16,025 nt of DNA from an uncultured Variovorax sp. (GCA_946478645.1 CAMLCW010000076.1:1-16025), one strand, 5' to 3'; positions 1 to 8,471 are shown, counted from the stretch's first letter. Notes: generated by a model from the sequence alone, not told the origin. Translations and numbers: made by a program.

Positions 1-12
1 CCCCCATCCCAG

Positions 13-33
13 CCTTCCCCCGGAGGGGGAAGG
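13..33. terminator. Perfect hairpin after the DUF1854 gene (terminator or dispersed repeat)
   Basis: CCTTCCCCC at 13-21 and GGGGGAAGG at 25-33 form a perfect 9-base-pair stem with a 3-base loop (GGA). It begins 44 bases beyond the stop codon of the leftward DUF1854 gene, where a terminator for the ABC/DUF1854 unit would be expected. There is no clear T-run on the minus strand, so a textbook intrinsic terminator is not proven. The surrounding C-rich block (1-12) and trailing GGAGC resemble short intergenic palindromes that recur in Comamonadaceae genomes, so it may be a dispersed repeat that also stops transcription. The family resemblance is from memory. Confidence 0.55.
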
Positions 34-77
34 AGCCTGGCGCGCTGAACGTGGTATTCAGTTTCATCTCGGTTCCT

Positions 78-572
78 TCAGAGAAAGCGCTCGAGCAGCT
101 TGCGCGAGGCCCGGTCCAGCGCCTTGGGATCGGGAATGCGGAACTGCACGCCGTGAGCGCTCGCGATCAGCAGCGCGCCGCCGTCGATGCGGCGGATGTC
201 TTCCTCGGCCTTGAGAACGAATTGGGTCTCGCCGCGGTCGGTGCTCACGGTCCAGGTGCTCGGCACGCCGAAGCTCGAGACGCTGTGCAGCCGCAGCAGC
301 GTGGGCGCGAAGTCGCGCACCGCGAGCTCGGCCTCGAGCAGCGCGCGCGCGGGCGCCGGGAGCTGTTCGAGGCGGTCGATCCAGACCAGCTCGCGGCCGT
401 CGCTGCCGACCAGCGACACGCCCTCGCCGGGCGCGCTGAGCGGAAAGGCGCGCACCGGCGTCACGCCCGCGTGGCGCTCGCCGCGCGCGTCGGTCAGCAC
501 CAGCCGGCCGAAGCCGTCGCGCTCGAGCGCGAAGCCCGCTTCGATGTCGGAGGAATGGGTGTTGGCGTTCAT
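78..572 (-). CDS. DUF1854 family protein, associated with cyanophycin loci
   Basis: This 164-residue protein has no signal peptide and no membrane segment, so it should be cytosolic. Its biochemical function is unknown. I recognise it as DUF1854, a family that usually sits beside a cyanophycin-linked ABC exporter and cphA in betaproteobacteria; this is family knowledge rather than something the sequence proves. Recognisable stretches are VRAFPLSAPGEGVSLV around residues 40-55, a central acidic helix (LLEAELAVRDF) and a C-terminal segment FRIPDPKALD. Its ATG overlaps the stop of the upstream exporter gene by four bases (569-572, ATGA on the minus strand), which implies translational coupling and matched expression. 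A role as a soluble partner or regulator of the exporter is a reasonable inference, not shown. Confidence 0.82.
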   Translation of the reverse strand: MNANTHSSDIEAGFALERDGFGRLVLTDARGERHAGVTPVRAFPLSAPGEGVSLVGSDGRELVWIDRLEQLPAPARALLEAELAVRDFAPTLLRLHSVSSFGVPSTWTVSTDRGETQFVLKAEEDIRRIDGGALLIASAHGVQFRIPDPKALDRASRKLLERFL

Positions 573-2854
573 GCGTCTCCTGCCGGATGGGCCGCGTGGC
601 TGACCAGCGGCGCGAGGGTGCCCGCGCGCTCGTCGATAGCGCCTTCGCTCGCGTCGTCGTCGGCCTGGCGCAACTGCGCCTGGTAGAGCCGCCAGTAGGC
701 GCCCTGCTTTTCCATCAGCGCGTCGTGCGGCCCGACCTCGACCACCTCGCCGCGGTCCATCACCACCAGCCGGTCGGCCTTGCGCAGGGTCGAGAGGCGG
801 TGCGCGATCGCGATCGTGGTGCGGCCCTGCACGAGGTTGTCGAGCGCCTTCTGGATCTCCTTCTCGGTCTCGGTGTCTACGGCCGAGGTCGCCTCGTCGA
901 GGATCAGGATGCGCGGGTCGATCAAGAGCGCGCGCGCGATGCTGATGCGCTGGCGCTCGCCGCCCGACAGTCCCTGGCCGCGCTCGCCCACGAGCGAGTC
1001 GTAGCCATGCGCGAGGCGGAGGATGAAATCGTGCGCATGCGCAGCGCGCGCGGCGGCCACGATCTCCTCGCGCGTGGCATCGGGCTTGCCGTAGGCGATG
1101 TTCTGCGCGATGGTGCCGAAGAACAGGAACGGCTCCTGCAGCACCAGGCCCACGTGGCGCCGGTAGTCGGCCACCGCGAAGCGCCGGATGTCGGTGCCGT
1201 CGACCTTGATCGCGCCGTCGGTCACGTCGTAGAAGCGGCAGATCAGGTTGACCAGCGTGCTCTTGCCCGAGCCGCTGTGGCCCACCAGGCCGATCATCTC
1301 GCCGGGCTCGATCGTGAGGTCGAGGTCGTGGATCACCGCGCGCGAGCCGTAGCGAAAGCCCAGCCCGCTCATCTCGATGCGGCCCTGCACGCGCTCGACC
1401 TTCACGGGGTTCGCGGGCTCGGGCACGTTGCTCACGTGGTCGAGGATGTCGAAGATGCGCTTGGCGCCGGCTGCCGCCTTCTGCGTGACCGAGACGATGC
1501 GGCTCATGGAGTCGAGCCGCGTGTAGAAGCGCCCGATGTACGCGATGAACGCGGTCAGCACGCCCACCGTGATGCTGCCGCGCGCCACCTGCCAGATGCC
1601 GAAGCCCCAGACCACGAGCAGGCCGATCTCGGTCAGCAATGACACGGTCGGCGTGAACAGCGACCAGGTGCGGTTGAGCTTGTCGTTGACCTGCAGGTTG
1701 TAGGCGTTGGCAACGCGGAAGCGCTCGGCCTCGCGGCGCTCCTGCGCGAAGGCCTTGACCACGCGGATGCCCGGAATGGTGTCGGCCAGCACGTTGGTCA
1801 CCTCGGACCAGACGCGGTCGATCTTCTCGAAGCCGGTGCGCAGCCGGTCGCGCACCACGTGGATCATCCAGGCGATGAAGGGCAGCGGCACCAGCGTGAC
1901 CACCGCGAGCAGCGGGTTGATCGAGAACAGGATGACCGCGGTCATCACGATCATCAGCACGTCGTTCGCGAAATCGAGCGCGTGCAGCGACAGGAACACG
2001 TTGATGCGGTCGGTCTCGGAGCCGATGCGCGCCATCAGGTCGCCGGTGCGCTTGCCGCCGAAATAGTCGAGCGGCAGCGTCAGCAGGTGCTCGTAGGTGT
2101 TGGTGCGCAGGTCGGCGCCGATGCGCTCGGACACCAGCGCCAGCAGGTAGGTGCGCGCCCAGCCCAGGCCCCAGCCGGCCAGCGCCGCGCCGAGCAGGCC
2201 GACGAGGTAGAGCGCCACGCGCGACGGATCGATCTGCTGCCCGTTCTGGAACGGAATCAGGATGTCGTCCATTAGCGGGATGGTCAGGTACGGCGGCACC
2301 AGGCTCGCGGCCGTGGAGACCACGGTCAGCACAAAGCCCGCGATCAGCTGCTTGCGGTAGGGCCGCGCGAAGCGGCCGAGGCGCAGCAGCACCCAGGTCG
2401 ACGGCGGCGTCTGCAGTTCGGTGTCGACCGCGGCCTCGTCGCCATCGGCATCGGCTGTCGCTTCAGCGACAGCTGCGCCGCTCGCGCGCTGCCCGAACAG
2501 CTTGAGCAGCTTCAGCGCGGCCGGCTGGTGCACCAGCGTATAGCGCCAGCGCCCCAGCAGCCCCGCCGCGCCGGCCAGATCGAGCGTGCCGACGCCCGCA
2601 TGGTCGTTCAGCTGCAGGGCCAGCTCAGGGTCTGACAGTGGCCACTCACACCACTGCCCAGCCGGGCCGAGCGCCACCAGGCGCCGGTCGGTCAGGGCCA
2701 CCAGGCCGGAGGTAAACCTAAGTTCTTCGTCGAGGTCAACCGTCAGTGTGACCAGAACGTTTTCGGCGGCTGCGAGGCGGCTTTTCAGCGCGGCTGAAGC
2801 CGCTGTCTCTGTACCTTCGCCCTCCCGGGTGCCGACTGGATCGTGATGTTGCAT
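569..2854 (-). CDS. ABC exporter (fused membrane and ATPase domains) with N-terminal PH-like domain, cyanophycin-associated
   Basis: This 761-residue half-transporter would act as a homodimeric exporter in the inner membrane. Residues about 25-120 form an extra N-terminal domain with the pattern ENVLVTLTVDLDEE then LVALTDRRLVAL, which resembles bacterial PH-like domains. A low-complexity acidic linker follows (about 125-150). The six-helix exporter domain spans about 160-450. The ATPase domain has Walker A GHSGSGKST at 525-533, a Q-loop glutamine at 573, signature LSGGERQ at 629-635, Walker B ending in D653-E654, and switch histidine H685. All catalytic motifs are intact. I chose the ATG at 2854, with MQHHDPV as the first residues, because the open frame further upstream only covers the divergent intergenic region; no strong Shine-Dalgarno supports any candidate. 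It is divergent from cphA' and coupled to DUF1854. The substrate is unknown; a link to cyanophycin metabolism is inferred from location. Confidence 0.88.
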   Translation of the reverse strand: MQHHDPVGTREGEGTETAASAALKSRLAAAENVLVTLTVDLDEELRFTSGLVALTDRRLVALGPAGQWCEWPLSDPELALQLNDHAGVGTLDLAGAAGLLGRWRYTLVHQPAALKLLKLFGQRASGAAVAEATADADGDEAAVDTELQTPPSTWVLLRLGRFARPYRKQLIAGFVLTVVSTAASLVPPYLTIPLMDDILIPFQNGQQIDPSRVALYLVGLLGAALAGWGLGWARTYLLALVSERIGADLRTNTYEHLLTLPLDYFGGKRTGDLMARIGSETDRINVFLSLHALDFANDVLMIVMTAVILFSINPLLAVVTLVPLPFIAWMIHVVRDRLRTGFEKIDRVWSEVTNVLADTIPGIRVVKAFAQERREAERFRVANAYNLQVNDKLNRTWSLFTPTVSLLTEIGLLVVWGFGIWQVARGSITVGVLTAFIAYIGRFYTRLDSMSRIVSVTQKAAAGAKRIFDILDHVSNVPEPANPVKVERVQGRIEMSGLGFRYGSRAVIHDLDLTIEPGEMIGLVGHSGSGKSTLVNLICRFYDVTDGAIKVDGTDIRRFAVADYRRHVGLVLQEPFLFFGTIAQNIAYGKPDATREEIVAAARAAHAHDFILRLAHGYDSLVGERGQGLSGGERQRISIARALLIDPRILILDEATSAVDTETEKEIQKALDNLVQGRTTIAIAHRLSTLRKADRLVVMDRGEVVEVGPHDALMEKQGAYWRLYQAQLRQADDDASEGAIDERAGTLAPLVSHAAHPAGDA

Positions 2855-2993
2855 CGTGTTGATTTGACTCTTGCCCGTCGCGGTCCGCCACAACCGCGCC
2901 ATGACGCCCTTCGCGGGGCGCCGATTCTGACCGATCGCCATGGGCGCGCTTGAAGGCGCCGCGGTGCTCGGCCAAAGCACATCGAACGTTTGC
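2855..2993. promoter_or_regulatory. Divergent promoter region between the ABC exporter and cphA'
   Basis: These 139 bases separate two divergent start codons and must carry promoters for both units. A TTGACT at 2864-2869 on the plus strand resembles a -35 box, but no good -10 lies 16-18 bases after it. Neither start has a strong Shine-Dalgarno sequence. I see no convincing operator palindrome, riboswitch or terminator. Shared control of the exporter and synthetase units is inferred from layout only. Confidence 0.4.
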
Positions 2994-5237
2994 ATGACCC
3001 GTTTCGACGACATCCGCCTGCTGCGCATTAACTATTTGCGTGGACCGAATCTCTGGACCTACCGGCCCGTGCTCGAGGTCTGGCTCGACCTGGGGGCGCT
3101 GGAAGACCATCCCTCCAACAAGATCGACGGCTTCACCGACCGCCTCACCGCACTGCTGCCGGCGCTGATCGAGCACCATTGCGGCGTCGGCGAGCGCGGC
3201 GGCTTCATCCAGCGCCTGACCGAAGGCACCTGGGCGGGCCATGTGCTCGAGCACGTGGTGATCGAGCTGCTCAACCTGGCCGGCATGCCGACGGGCTTCG
3301 GGCAAACCCGCAGCACTTCGGCCCACGGCGTCTACCGCATGGTGTTCCGCGCGCGCGACGAGCAGGTGGCGCGCGTGGCGCTGGCCGAGGGCCATCGGCT
3401 GCTGATGGCGGCCATCAACGCAGATCCGTTCACGGCCGCCGACGTGCAGAAGGCCGTCGATGCGGTCAAGGCCAAGGTCGAGGACTGCTACCTCGGGCCG
3501 AGCACTGCGGCCATCGTCTCGGCCGCCACCGATCGCGGCATACCGCACCTGCGGCTCAACAGCGGCAACCTCGTGCAGCTGGGCTATGGCGCGAGCCAGC
3601 AGCGCATCTGGACCGCCGAAACCGACTACACCAGCGCCATCGGCGAATCGATCGCAAGCGACAAGGAACTCACCAAGTCGCTGCTCGCGAGCTGCGGCGT
3701 GCCCGTGCCCGAAGGCCGGGTCGTGGAAAGCGCCGAGGAGGCCTGGGAAGCGGCCGAGGACATCGGCCTGCCGGTGGTGGTCAAGCCATCGGACGCCAAC
3801 CACGGCCGCGGGGTGTCGCTCGAACTGGGCACGCGCGAGGAAGTCATGGCCGCCTTCGCGGTGGCCGAGCCCGAAGGCAGCGACGTGATGGTCGAGCGCT
3901 TCATCCGCGGCCATGAGCACCGCCTGCTGGTGGTGGGCGGCGAAGTGGTGGCCGCCGCGCGCGGCGAGATCATCACCGTGACCGGCGACGGCCGCAGCAC
4001 CGTGGCCGAGCTCATCGACACACAGCTCAACAGCGACCCGCGGCGCGGCGCCGAAGAGGAATTTCCGCTCGACGTGATCGTGCTCGCCACCGATGCCAAG
4101 CTGCAGCTCGAGCTCAAGCGCCAGGAGCTCGACGGCGATTCGGTGCCCGCCGCCGGCCGCGTGGTCACGATCCAGCGCAACGGCAACATGGCCAACGACT
4201 GCACCGACCAGGTCCACCCCGAAGTGGCGCACGCCGCCGTGCTGGCGGCGCGCGTGGTCGGGCTCGACATCGCGGGCATCGACCTCGTGGCCGAAGACAT
4301 CGCGCGGCCGCTCGGCCCGCAGCGCGGCGCCATCGTCGAGGTCAACGCCGGCCCCGGCCTGCTGATGCACCTGAAGCCGGCCGTCGGCTCGCCGCGCCCC
4401 GTCGGCCGCGCGATCTGCGACCACCTGTTCCCGAACGACGTGCCGGGCCGCATCCCGGTGGTGGGCGTGGCCGGCTCGCGCGACACCGCGGTGCTCGCGC
4501 GCCTCGTCGCCTGGCTCATCGACCTGGGCGGGCGCCACACCGGCCTGGCCTGCCGCGACGGCCTGTTCCTCGAGCGCCGCCGCGTCGATGCGCGCGACAG
4601 CGCCCACTGGGACGCCGGGCGCCGCCTCCTGATGAACCGCGCCGTGCAGGCGGTGGTGATCGAGAACGGCGCCGAGACCATCCTGCGCGACGGCCTCGCC
4701 TACGACCGCTGCGAAGTCGGCATCGTGACCGACCTCGACGGTGCCGAGGCGCTCGGCGACTACGACATCAGCGAGAGCGACCAGATGGTCAAGGTGCTGC
4801 GCACGCAGGTCGACGTGGTGCTTGCCGAAGGCACGGCCGTGCTCAATGCCGGCGATCCGCGCGTGGCCGGCCTTGCGCCGCTGTGCGACGGCGCCGTCAT
4901 CCTGTATGCGGCCGACGCGCAGGCGCCGGCGCTCACCGCGCACCAGGCCGCGGGCGGCAAGGCCGTGCTGGTGCGCCAGGACCGCGTGGTGCTGGCCAGC
5001 GGCAGCAGCGAATCCTTCCTGCCGGGGCTCGGCCGCCTCGCCGTCTGGCGCGCCACGCATGCGGGCGTCGGCCTGGAAAGCCTGCTTGCGGCCGTGGCGG
5101 CGGCCTGGGCGCTGGGCATTCCGCTCAACCTCATCGGTGCCGGCGTCGAGGCCTTCGAAGCCGACCTGCAGGCGGCGCTCGCGTCGCTGCAGCTGTCGCA
5201 GAGCCCGCCGCTCCCCCTCCAACCGCAGCTCGCCTGA
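2994..5237 (+). CDS. cphA': CphA', second cyanophycin synthetase homologue with a degenerate, truncated Mur-ligase domain
   Basis: This 747-residue protein is homologous to cyanophycin synthetase, the enzyme that builds the Asp backbone/Arg side-chain polymer from ATP, Asp and Arg. The N domain (about 1-180) contains HVLEH at residues 83-87 followed by E91, a HxxEH metal-site pattern. The ATP-grasp (G) domain (about 181-485) has LPVVVKP at 259-265 and a glycine-rich loop NHGRG, but the STGGTAT loop seen in the neighbouring CphA is reduced to two residues (AN) near 4190-4196. The Mur-ligase (M) region is damaged. The P-loop equivalent reads GSRDTAV at 494-500 with no lysine, the EVARGG motif of CphA is lost, and the protein ends about where the C-terminal lobe should begin. 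It therefore cannot be expected to add Arg on its own. The ATG at 2994 gives the family-like start MTRFDDIRLL; an in-frame ATG at 2940 would add 18 unlikely residues. cphA follows after 20 bases. Confidence 0.88.
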   Translation: MTRFDDIRLLRINYLRGPNLWTYRPVLEVWLDLGALEDHPSNKIDGFTDRLTALLPALIEHHCGVGERGGFIQRLTEGTWAGHVLEHVVIELLNLAGMPTGFGQTRSTSAHGVYRMVFRARDEQVARVALAEGHRLLMAAINADPFTAADVQKAVDAVKAKVEDCYLGPSTAAIVSAATDRGIPHLRLNSGNLVQLGYGASQQRIWTAETDYTSAIGESIASDKELTKSLLASCGVPVPEGRVVESAEEAWEAAEDIGLPVVVKPSDANHGRGVSLELGTREEVMAAFAVAEPEGSDVMVERFIRGHEHRLLVVGGEVVAAARGEIITVTGDGRSTVAELIDTQLNSDPRRGAEEEFPLDVIVLATDAKLQLELKRQELDGDSVPAAGRVVTIQRNGNMANDCTDQVHPEVAHAAVLAARVVGLDIAGIDLVAEDIARPLGPQRGAIVEVNAGPGLLMHLKPAVGSPRPVGRAICDHLFPNDVPGRIPVVGVAGSRDTAVLARLVAWLIDLGGRHTGLACRDGLFLERRRVDARDSAHWDAGRRLLMNRAVQAVVIENGAETILRDGLAYDRCEVGIVTDLDGAEALGDYDISESDQMVKVLRTQVDVVLAEGTAVLNAGDPRVAGLAPLCDGAVILYAADAQAPALTAHQAAGGKAVLVRQDRVVLASGSSESFLPGLGRLAVWRATHAGVGLESLLAAVAAAWALGIPLNLIGAGVEAFEADLQAALASLQLSQSPPLPLQPQLA

Positions 5238-5257
5238 ATCCAACCGCGTCGCCGTCC

Positions 5258-7825
5258 ATGAAAGTCACACGTACCCGCGCCCTGCGCGGTCCCAATCTCT
5301 GGAGCCGCCACACCGCGATCGAGGCGGTCGTTGCCTGCGAAGGCGACGAGAACGCCATCAACCGCCTGCCCGGCTTCGAGGCCCGCCTGCGGGCCCGCTT
5401 CCCCACCATCGGCGAGCTGCATCCGATGGTGCTGGGCCAGCCCCTGGCGCTGACCCACGTGCTCGAGAACGCAGCCGTGGCGCTGCAGGCGCAGGCCGGC
5501 TGCGCGGTCAACTTCGGCCACACCTCGCCCACGCTCGAAGACGGCGTCTACCAGGTCGTGGTCCAGTACACCGAGGAAGAGGTCGGCCGCCGCGCGCTCG
5601 CGCTCGCCGAGGCGCTGATCGCCGCCGCGCTGGCCGACACGCCGTTCGACGCCACCGCCGCCATCACCGAACTGCGCGACCTCGACGAATCCGAGCGTCT
5701 CGGCCCGAGCACCGGCGCCATCGTCGATGCCGCCGTGGCGCGCGGTATTCCCTACCGCCGGCTCACCAGCGGCAGCCTGGTGCAGTTCGGCTGGGGCTCG
5801 CGCCAGCGCCGCATCCAGGCGGCCGAGGTCGACAGCACCAGCGGCGTGGCCGAATCGATCGCGCAGGACAAGGAGCTCACCAAGCAGCTGCTCAACGCCG
5901 CCGGCGTGCCGGTGCCGCTGGGCCGCCCCGTGGCCGATGCCGACGACGGCTGGGCCGCGGCCATGGAGATCGGCCTGCCCGTGGTGGTGAAGCCGCAGGA
6001 CGGCAACCAGGGCAAGGGCGTCACCGTCAACATCGGCACACGCGAACAGCTCACGGCTGCCTATGAATCGGCCGCCGCGTACGGCGAGGTGATGGTCGAG
6101 AAGTTCCTGCCGGGCTTCGACTTCCGCCTGCTGGTGGTGGGCGACCGCCTCGTGGCGGCCGCGCGGCGCGATCCGCCGCACGTGATCGGCGACGGCCGCG
6201 CCACGGTGCGCGAGCTGGTCGACGCCGTCAACCTCGACCCGCGGCGCGGCGAAGGCCACGCCACCTCGCTCACCAAGATCCGCCTCGACGACATCGCCAT
6301 CGGCCGGCTCGAGGCGCAGGGCCTCACGCCCGACAGCGTGCCCGAGCGCGGCCAGCGCGTGGTGCTGCGCAACAACGCCAACCTCTCCACCGGCGGCACC
6401 GCCACCGACGTGACCGACACCGTGCACCCCGAAGTGGCCGCGCGCGCGGTCGATGCGGCGCAGATGGTCGGGCTGCACATCTGCGGCGTCGACATGGTGT
6501 GCGAGAACGTGCTGCGCCCGCTCGAGGAGCAGCACGGCGGCGTGGTCGAGGTCAACGCCGCGCCGGGCCTGCGCATGCACATCTCGCCCTCGTTCGGCCG
6601 TGGCCGCGCGGTCGGCGAGGCCGTGATGGACACCCTCTTCGCACCCGGCGACGACGGCCGCATTCCCGTGGTGGCCGTGACCGGCACCAACGGCAAGACC
6701 ACCACGGCGCGCCTCATCAACCACCTGCTCGCATCGAGCGGCCTGCGCACCGGCATGACCAACACCGACGGCGTGTACGTCGACGGGCGGCAGACCGACA
6801 GCGGCGACTGCAGCGGCCCGAAGAGCGCGCGCAACGTGCTGCTGCACCCCGACGTCGATGCGGCGGTGTTCGAGGTGGCGCGCGGCGGCGTGCTGCGCGA
6901 GGGCCTCGGCTTCGACCGCTGCCAGGTGGCCGTGGTCACCAACATCGGCAGTGGAGACCACCTGGGCCTGAACTACATCACCACGGTGGAAGACCTCGCG
7001 GTGCTCAAGCGCGTGATCGTGCGCAACGTCGAGCCCGAAGGCTATGCAGTGCTCAATGCGGCCGACGCCAACGTCGCCGCCATGGCCGCGGGCTGCCCCG
7101 GCCATGTGATCTTCTTCGCGGCCGACCGCCACCATCCGGTGATGGCCACGCACCGCGCACAGGGCAAGCGCACCGTCTACGTCGACGGGGACGCGCTGAT
7201 CGCGGCCGAAGGCTCGTGGCGCGAGCGCATCGCGCTGCGCGACGTGCCGATCACGCGCGGCGGCAGCATCGGCTTCCAGGTCGACAACGTGATGGCCGCC
7301 GTGGCCGCGGCCTGGGGCGTGGGCCTCGACTGGGACACGATCCGCAGCGGCCTCGCGAGCTTCATGAACGACGCGGCCGGCGTGCCCGGGCGCTTCAACG
7401 TGATGGACTACCGCGGCGCCACCGTCATCGCCGACTACGGCCACAACACCGACGCGATGCGCGCGCTGGTGTCGGCGGTCGACACCATGCCCGCGAACAA
7501 GCGCTCGGTGGTGATCAGCGGCGCAGGCGACCGGCGCGACTGCGACATCCGTGACCAGACCGCGATCCTCGGCCAGGCCTTCGACGAGGTCATCCTCTAC
7601 CAGGACGCCGCGCAGCGCGGCCGCGCCGACGGCGAGGTGATGGCGCTGCTGCGCCAGGGCCTGCAGGACGCGCAGCGCACGAGCTACATCGACGAGATCC
7701 GCGGCGAGTTCATCGCCATCGACACCGCGCTGGCGCGGCTGCAGCCGGGCGACCTCGCGCTGGTGCTGGTCGACCAGGTGGAAGAGGCGCTCGCGCACCT
7801 CGCGAAGCGGATTTCCGAGGCCTGA
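5258..7825 (+). CDS. cphA: Cyanophycin synthetase CphA
   Basis: This 855-residue enzyme should polymerise Asp and attach Arg to the side chains, using two ATP-dependent sites; the product is a cytoplasmic nitrogen-storage granule. The N domain covers about 1-160. The ATP-grasp domain has LPVVVKP at 240-246, GNQGKG just after, GDGRATVREL, the loop NLSTGGTA, and VEVNAAPGLRMH. The Mur-ligase domain has an intact P-loop GTNGKTT at 476-482 (Lys480), TDGVYVDG, EVARGGVLREGL and a full C-terminal lobe from about residue 705 (PGRFN, ADYGHN). Length and domain order match active CphA proteins. One difference stands out: the N-domain position that reads HVLEH in CphA' is HVLEN here (67-71), and the later Glu is Ala75, so a metal site there is unlikely. 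The ATG at 5258 lies 20 bases after the cphA' stop, giving a two-gene operon. Confidence 0.95.
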   Translation: MKVTRTRALRGPNLWSRHTAIEAVVACEGDENAINRLPGFEARLRARFPTIGELHPMVLGQPLALTHVLENAAVALQAQAGCAVNFGHTSPTLEDGVYQVVVQYTEEEVGRRALALAEALIAAALADTPFDATAAITELRDLDESERLGPSTGAIVDAAVARGIPYRRLTSGSLVQFGWGSRQRRIQAAEVDSTSGVAESIAQDKELTKQLLNAAGVPVPLGRPVADADDGWAAAMEIGLPVVVKPQDGNQGKGVTVNIGTREQLTAAYESAAAYGEVMVEKFLPGFDFRLLVVGDRLVAAARRDPPHVIGDGRATVRELVDAVNLDPRRGEGHATSLTKIRLDDIAIGRLEAQGLTPDSVPERGQRVVLRNNANLSTGGTATDVTDTVHPEVAARAVDAAQMVGLHICGVDMVCENVLRPLEEQHGGVVEVNAAPGLRMHISPSFGRGRAVGEAVMDTLFAPGDDGRIPVVAVTGTNGKTTTARLINHLLASSGLRTGMTNTDGVYVDGRQTDSGDCSGPKSARNVLLHPDVDAAVFEVARGGVLREGLGFDRCQVAVVTNIGSGDHLGLNYITTVEDLAVLKRVIVRNVEPEGYAVLNAADANVAAMAAGCPGHVIFFAADRHHPVMATHRAQGKRTVYVDGDALIAAEGSWRERIALRDVPITRGGSIGFQVDNVMAAVAAAWGVGLDWDTIRSGLASFMNDAAGVPGRFNVMDYRGATVIADYGHNTDAMRALVSAVDTMPANKRSVVISGAGDRRDCDIRDQTAILGQAFDEVILYQDAAQRGRADGEVMALLRQGLQDAQRTSYIDEIRGEFIAIDTALARLQPGDLALVLVDQVEEALAHLAKRISEA

Positions 7826-8007
7826 TCGAGGACTGATCTCCGGGGCGGCTGCGCGCCGTTTGCTGCCGGACCAGTCCCACATGCAGCGGCGAGTCCGGCC
7901 GGGGCCGCTGTCTGCGCCGTCCCACAGGGGCCGCTGCACAGGCGAATGCACACTGGTGCTCCGGTCGTGCTCTCTCTCGGAGGGCGCGGCCCAACCAGGA
8001 GCACCCA
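7826..8007. other. Intergenic region after cphA
   Basis: These 182 bases separate cphA from the small exported-protein gene. A 10-base direct repeat GGGGCCGCTG occurs at 7901-7910 and 7927-7936, 26 bases apart. A Shine-Dalgarno AGGAG (7997-8001) serves the next gene. I see no clear intrinsic terminator and no convincing promoter, so read-through from cphA cannot be excluded. Confidence 0.35.
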
Positions 8008-8430
8008 ATGAGAACAAGAGCCCGTTCCGTATCCCGCCTTTCCGCCGCGGCCTTCATCACGGCGAGCGTGGTCTTTCTCGCGGCCGGCGCCTCGCTGGCA
8101 CGCGCGCAGCCCCCTGCCGGCGGTGCCGACACGCTGCGCCAGGAGCGCGCCACCTGCGACGGCGTGCAGCAGGACCGCGCAGCCTGCCTGCGCGAAGCCG
8201 GTGCCGCACGCCAGGAGGCCGCGCGCAACGGCCTGACCAGCGCGAGCCCCGGCCGCTACGACGCCAACGCCCTGGCACGCTGCCGCGAACAGCCCGCGGC
8301 CGACCGCGCCGACTGCGAAGCGCGCCTGCAAGGCGGCGCCCGCACCAGCACCGAGGGCAGCGTGATGGGCGGCGGCGTCATCCGCGAAACGGTGACACCG
8401 CTGCCGGCGCAACCGGCACCCGCGCGCTGA
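8008..8430 (+). CDS. Small exported protein with paired cysteine repeats (first of a tandem pair)
   Basis: This 140-residue protein is of unknown function. A basic start (MRTRARSVSR), a hydrophobic stretch (about 12-28) and ASLARA before QPP give a Sec signal peptide, with cleavage probably after residue 33, so it should be periplasmic or secreted. The mature part holds two related units: CDGVQQDRAAC (Cys-x9-Cys) followed by REA, and CREQPAADRADC (Cys-x10-Cys) followed by EAR. The four cysteines are consistent with two disulphide-closed helical hairpins. A conserved GSVMGGGVIRE lies near the C-terminus, before a short Pro/Ala tail. The start is supported by AGGAG at 7997-8001. The next gene is a clear paralogue. 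I recognise no Pfam-type domain and assign no activity. Confidence 0.8.
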   Translation: MRTRARSVSRLSAAAFITASVVFLAAGASLARAQPPAGGADTLRQERATCDGVQQDRAACLREAGAARQEAARNGLTSASPGRYDANALARCREQPAADRADCEARLQGGARTSTEGSVMGGGVIRETVTPLPAQPAPAR

Positions 8431-8471
8431 AGGCGCTTCATTTCATTTCAGGTCACTCCAAGGAGCACACC

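Noticed and set aside
2940..2993. Upstream ATG at 2940 as the cphA' start
   Set aside because: It adds 18 residues unlike the family N-terminus, and it has no better Shine-Dalgarno than the ATG at 2994.
2736..5243. Long minus-strand frame opposite cphA'
   Set aside because: Same GC-driven shadow pattern; it also overlaps the start of the ABC exporter gene in another frame.
4760..8017. Very long open frame on the minus strand opposite cphA' and cphA
   Set aside because: It is rich in His, Arg, Ala and Val in the pattern expected from the reverse of GC-rich codons, has no recognisable domain, and the plus-strand synthetases explain the region fully.
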